DNA of 64,000 nucleotides. Source: UBA10364 sp905182675 (lineage in GTDB: Bacteria; Bacteroidota; Bacteroidia; Flavobacteriales; Schleiferiaceae). A program made the position numbers and the translations under genes. Positions 63,828 to 64,000 of this stretch are shown here, piece after piece. Position 1 is the stretch's first letter. Each line of letters starts with the position of its first letter. Under the pieces are notes generated by a model that worked only from the letters and a program-made list of their open reading frames with translations, was not told the DNA's origin and ran no database searches. The stretch lies in the NCBI GenBank assembly GCA_963933975.1, contig CAWVWE010000006.1, positions 30,038 through 94,037 on the forward strand, in the 5' to 3' direction.

Positions 63828-63953
63828 CCTTCCAAGATAGGCATATCATCAATATCCAACTGCTTAACCTCTAAGCCTCTAAGCCTCTGAGATAAGTAAG
63901 CGATACTTGGAGAGAACTATGTCCCATTACTTGCTGTAGCTGGAGTAGAGAGC
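63824..63953 (-). pseudogene. Tyrosine recombinase C-terminal tail, copy 2 (frameshifted)
   Basis: Minus-strand frame LLQLQQVMGHSSLQVSLTYL continuing RGLE, then an 8-bp duplication (CTAAGCCT twice on the plus strand, 63871-63886) that breaks the frame. With one copy removed the frame continues VKQLDIDDMPILEG and ends in TGA overlapping the BspA ATG (ATGA). GH box and tyrosine are kept. The right limit is the same TAGAGAGC (63946-63953) at which similarity with copy 1 ends. Confidence 0.83.
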
Positions 63954-64000
63954 TATAGAACACCTGTAGTGTATGATGGTATTGTTATTTATAAGGGAAT

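Overview
The window is chromosomal DNA of a Bacteroidota bacterium, most likely of the order Flavobacteriales (inference). Reasons: gene content and order (yicC/gmk/nadD, a hem cluster with an AraC regulator, flippase-dut-nucleotidyltransferase-TPR-lipoprotein-EnvC), type IX secretion sorting domains on several surface proteins, a BspA-type lipoprotein, and -7 boxes of the Bacteroidota form TAnnTTTG close to start codons. Coding density is high and many genes overlap by ATGA or TAATG, so long operons with coupled translation are expected.

Layout. 1-4.4 kb (minus): a PLP enzyme cut by the left edge, an AddB-like nuclease, nadD and gmk. 4.4-6.1 kb (plus): a two-gene ABC exporter lying between gmk and yicC. 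7.0-17.3 kb: a nearly complete glutamate-to-protoheme pathway; hemA-hemCD(fused)-hemE-hemF-hemB-hemL run leftward, and a divergent AraC regulator-hemH-hemG operon runs rightward. 17.2-25.2 kb (minus): DMT permease, ArsC/Spx-like protein, and an envelope operon (flippase, dut, sugar nucleotidyltransferase, TPR protein, lipoprotein, EnvC-like LytM protein). 25.2-33.8 kb (plus): M28 peptidase, gpsA, then a LolA-like protein with two FtsX/LolC-type permeases, a LolD-type ATPase and an outer-membrane protein, then a nitroreductase. 34.1-41.8 kb (minus): uvrC, a large T9SS-secreted protein, a PAP2-like membrane protein, rpoN and asnS. 42-48.5 kb (plus): a TetR-controlled RND efflux operon. 48.6-52.1 kb: a short DXS-like enzyme, a YceI protein and a DEAD-box helicase. 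52.2-59.5 kb: a TPR-LuxR membrane regulator, a CotH-domain surface protein and a Kelch surface protein.

From the tRNA-Ala(GGC) gene at 59.66 kb to the right edge the character changes: sparse genes, short direct repeats, a phage/plasmid-type GGRTKGTPNK protein, and two exported-protein genes. Each of these two genes is preceded by a copy of the same ~120 bp fragment that encodes only the C-terminal tail of a tyrosine recombinase. In both copies the integrase stop codon overlaps the start codon of the exported-protein gene by ATGA (in the second copy after correcting an 8 bp duplication). This looks like a cassette array in which the 3' end of an integrase gene serves as recombination site and cargo genes are translationally coupled to the integrase. 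It is the most unusual feature of the window; the complete integrase would lie beyond the right edge.
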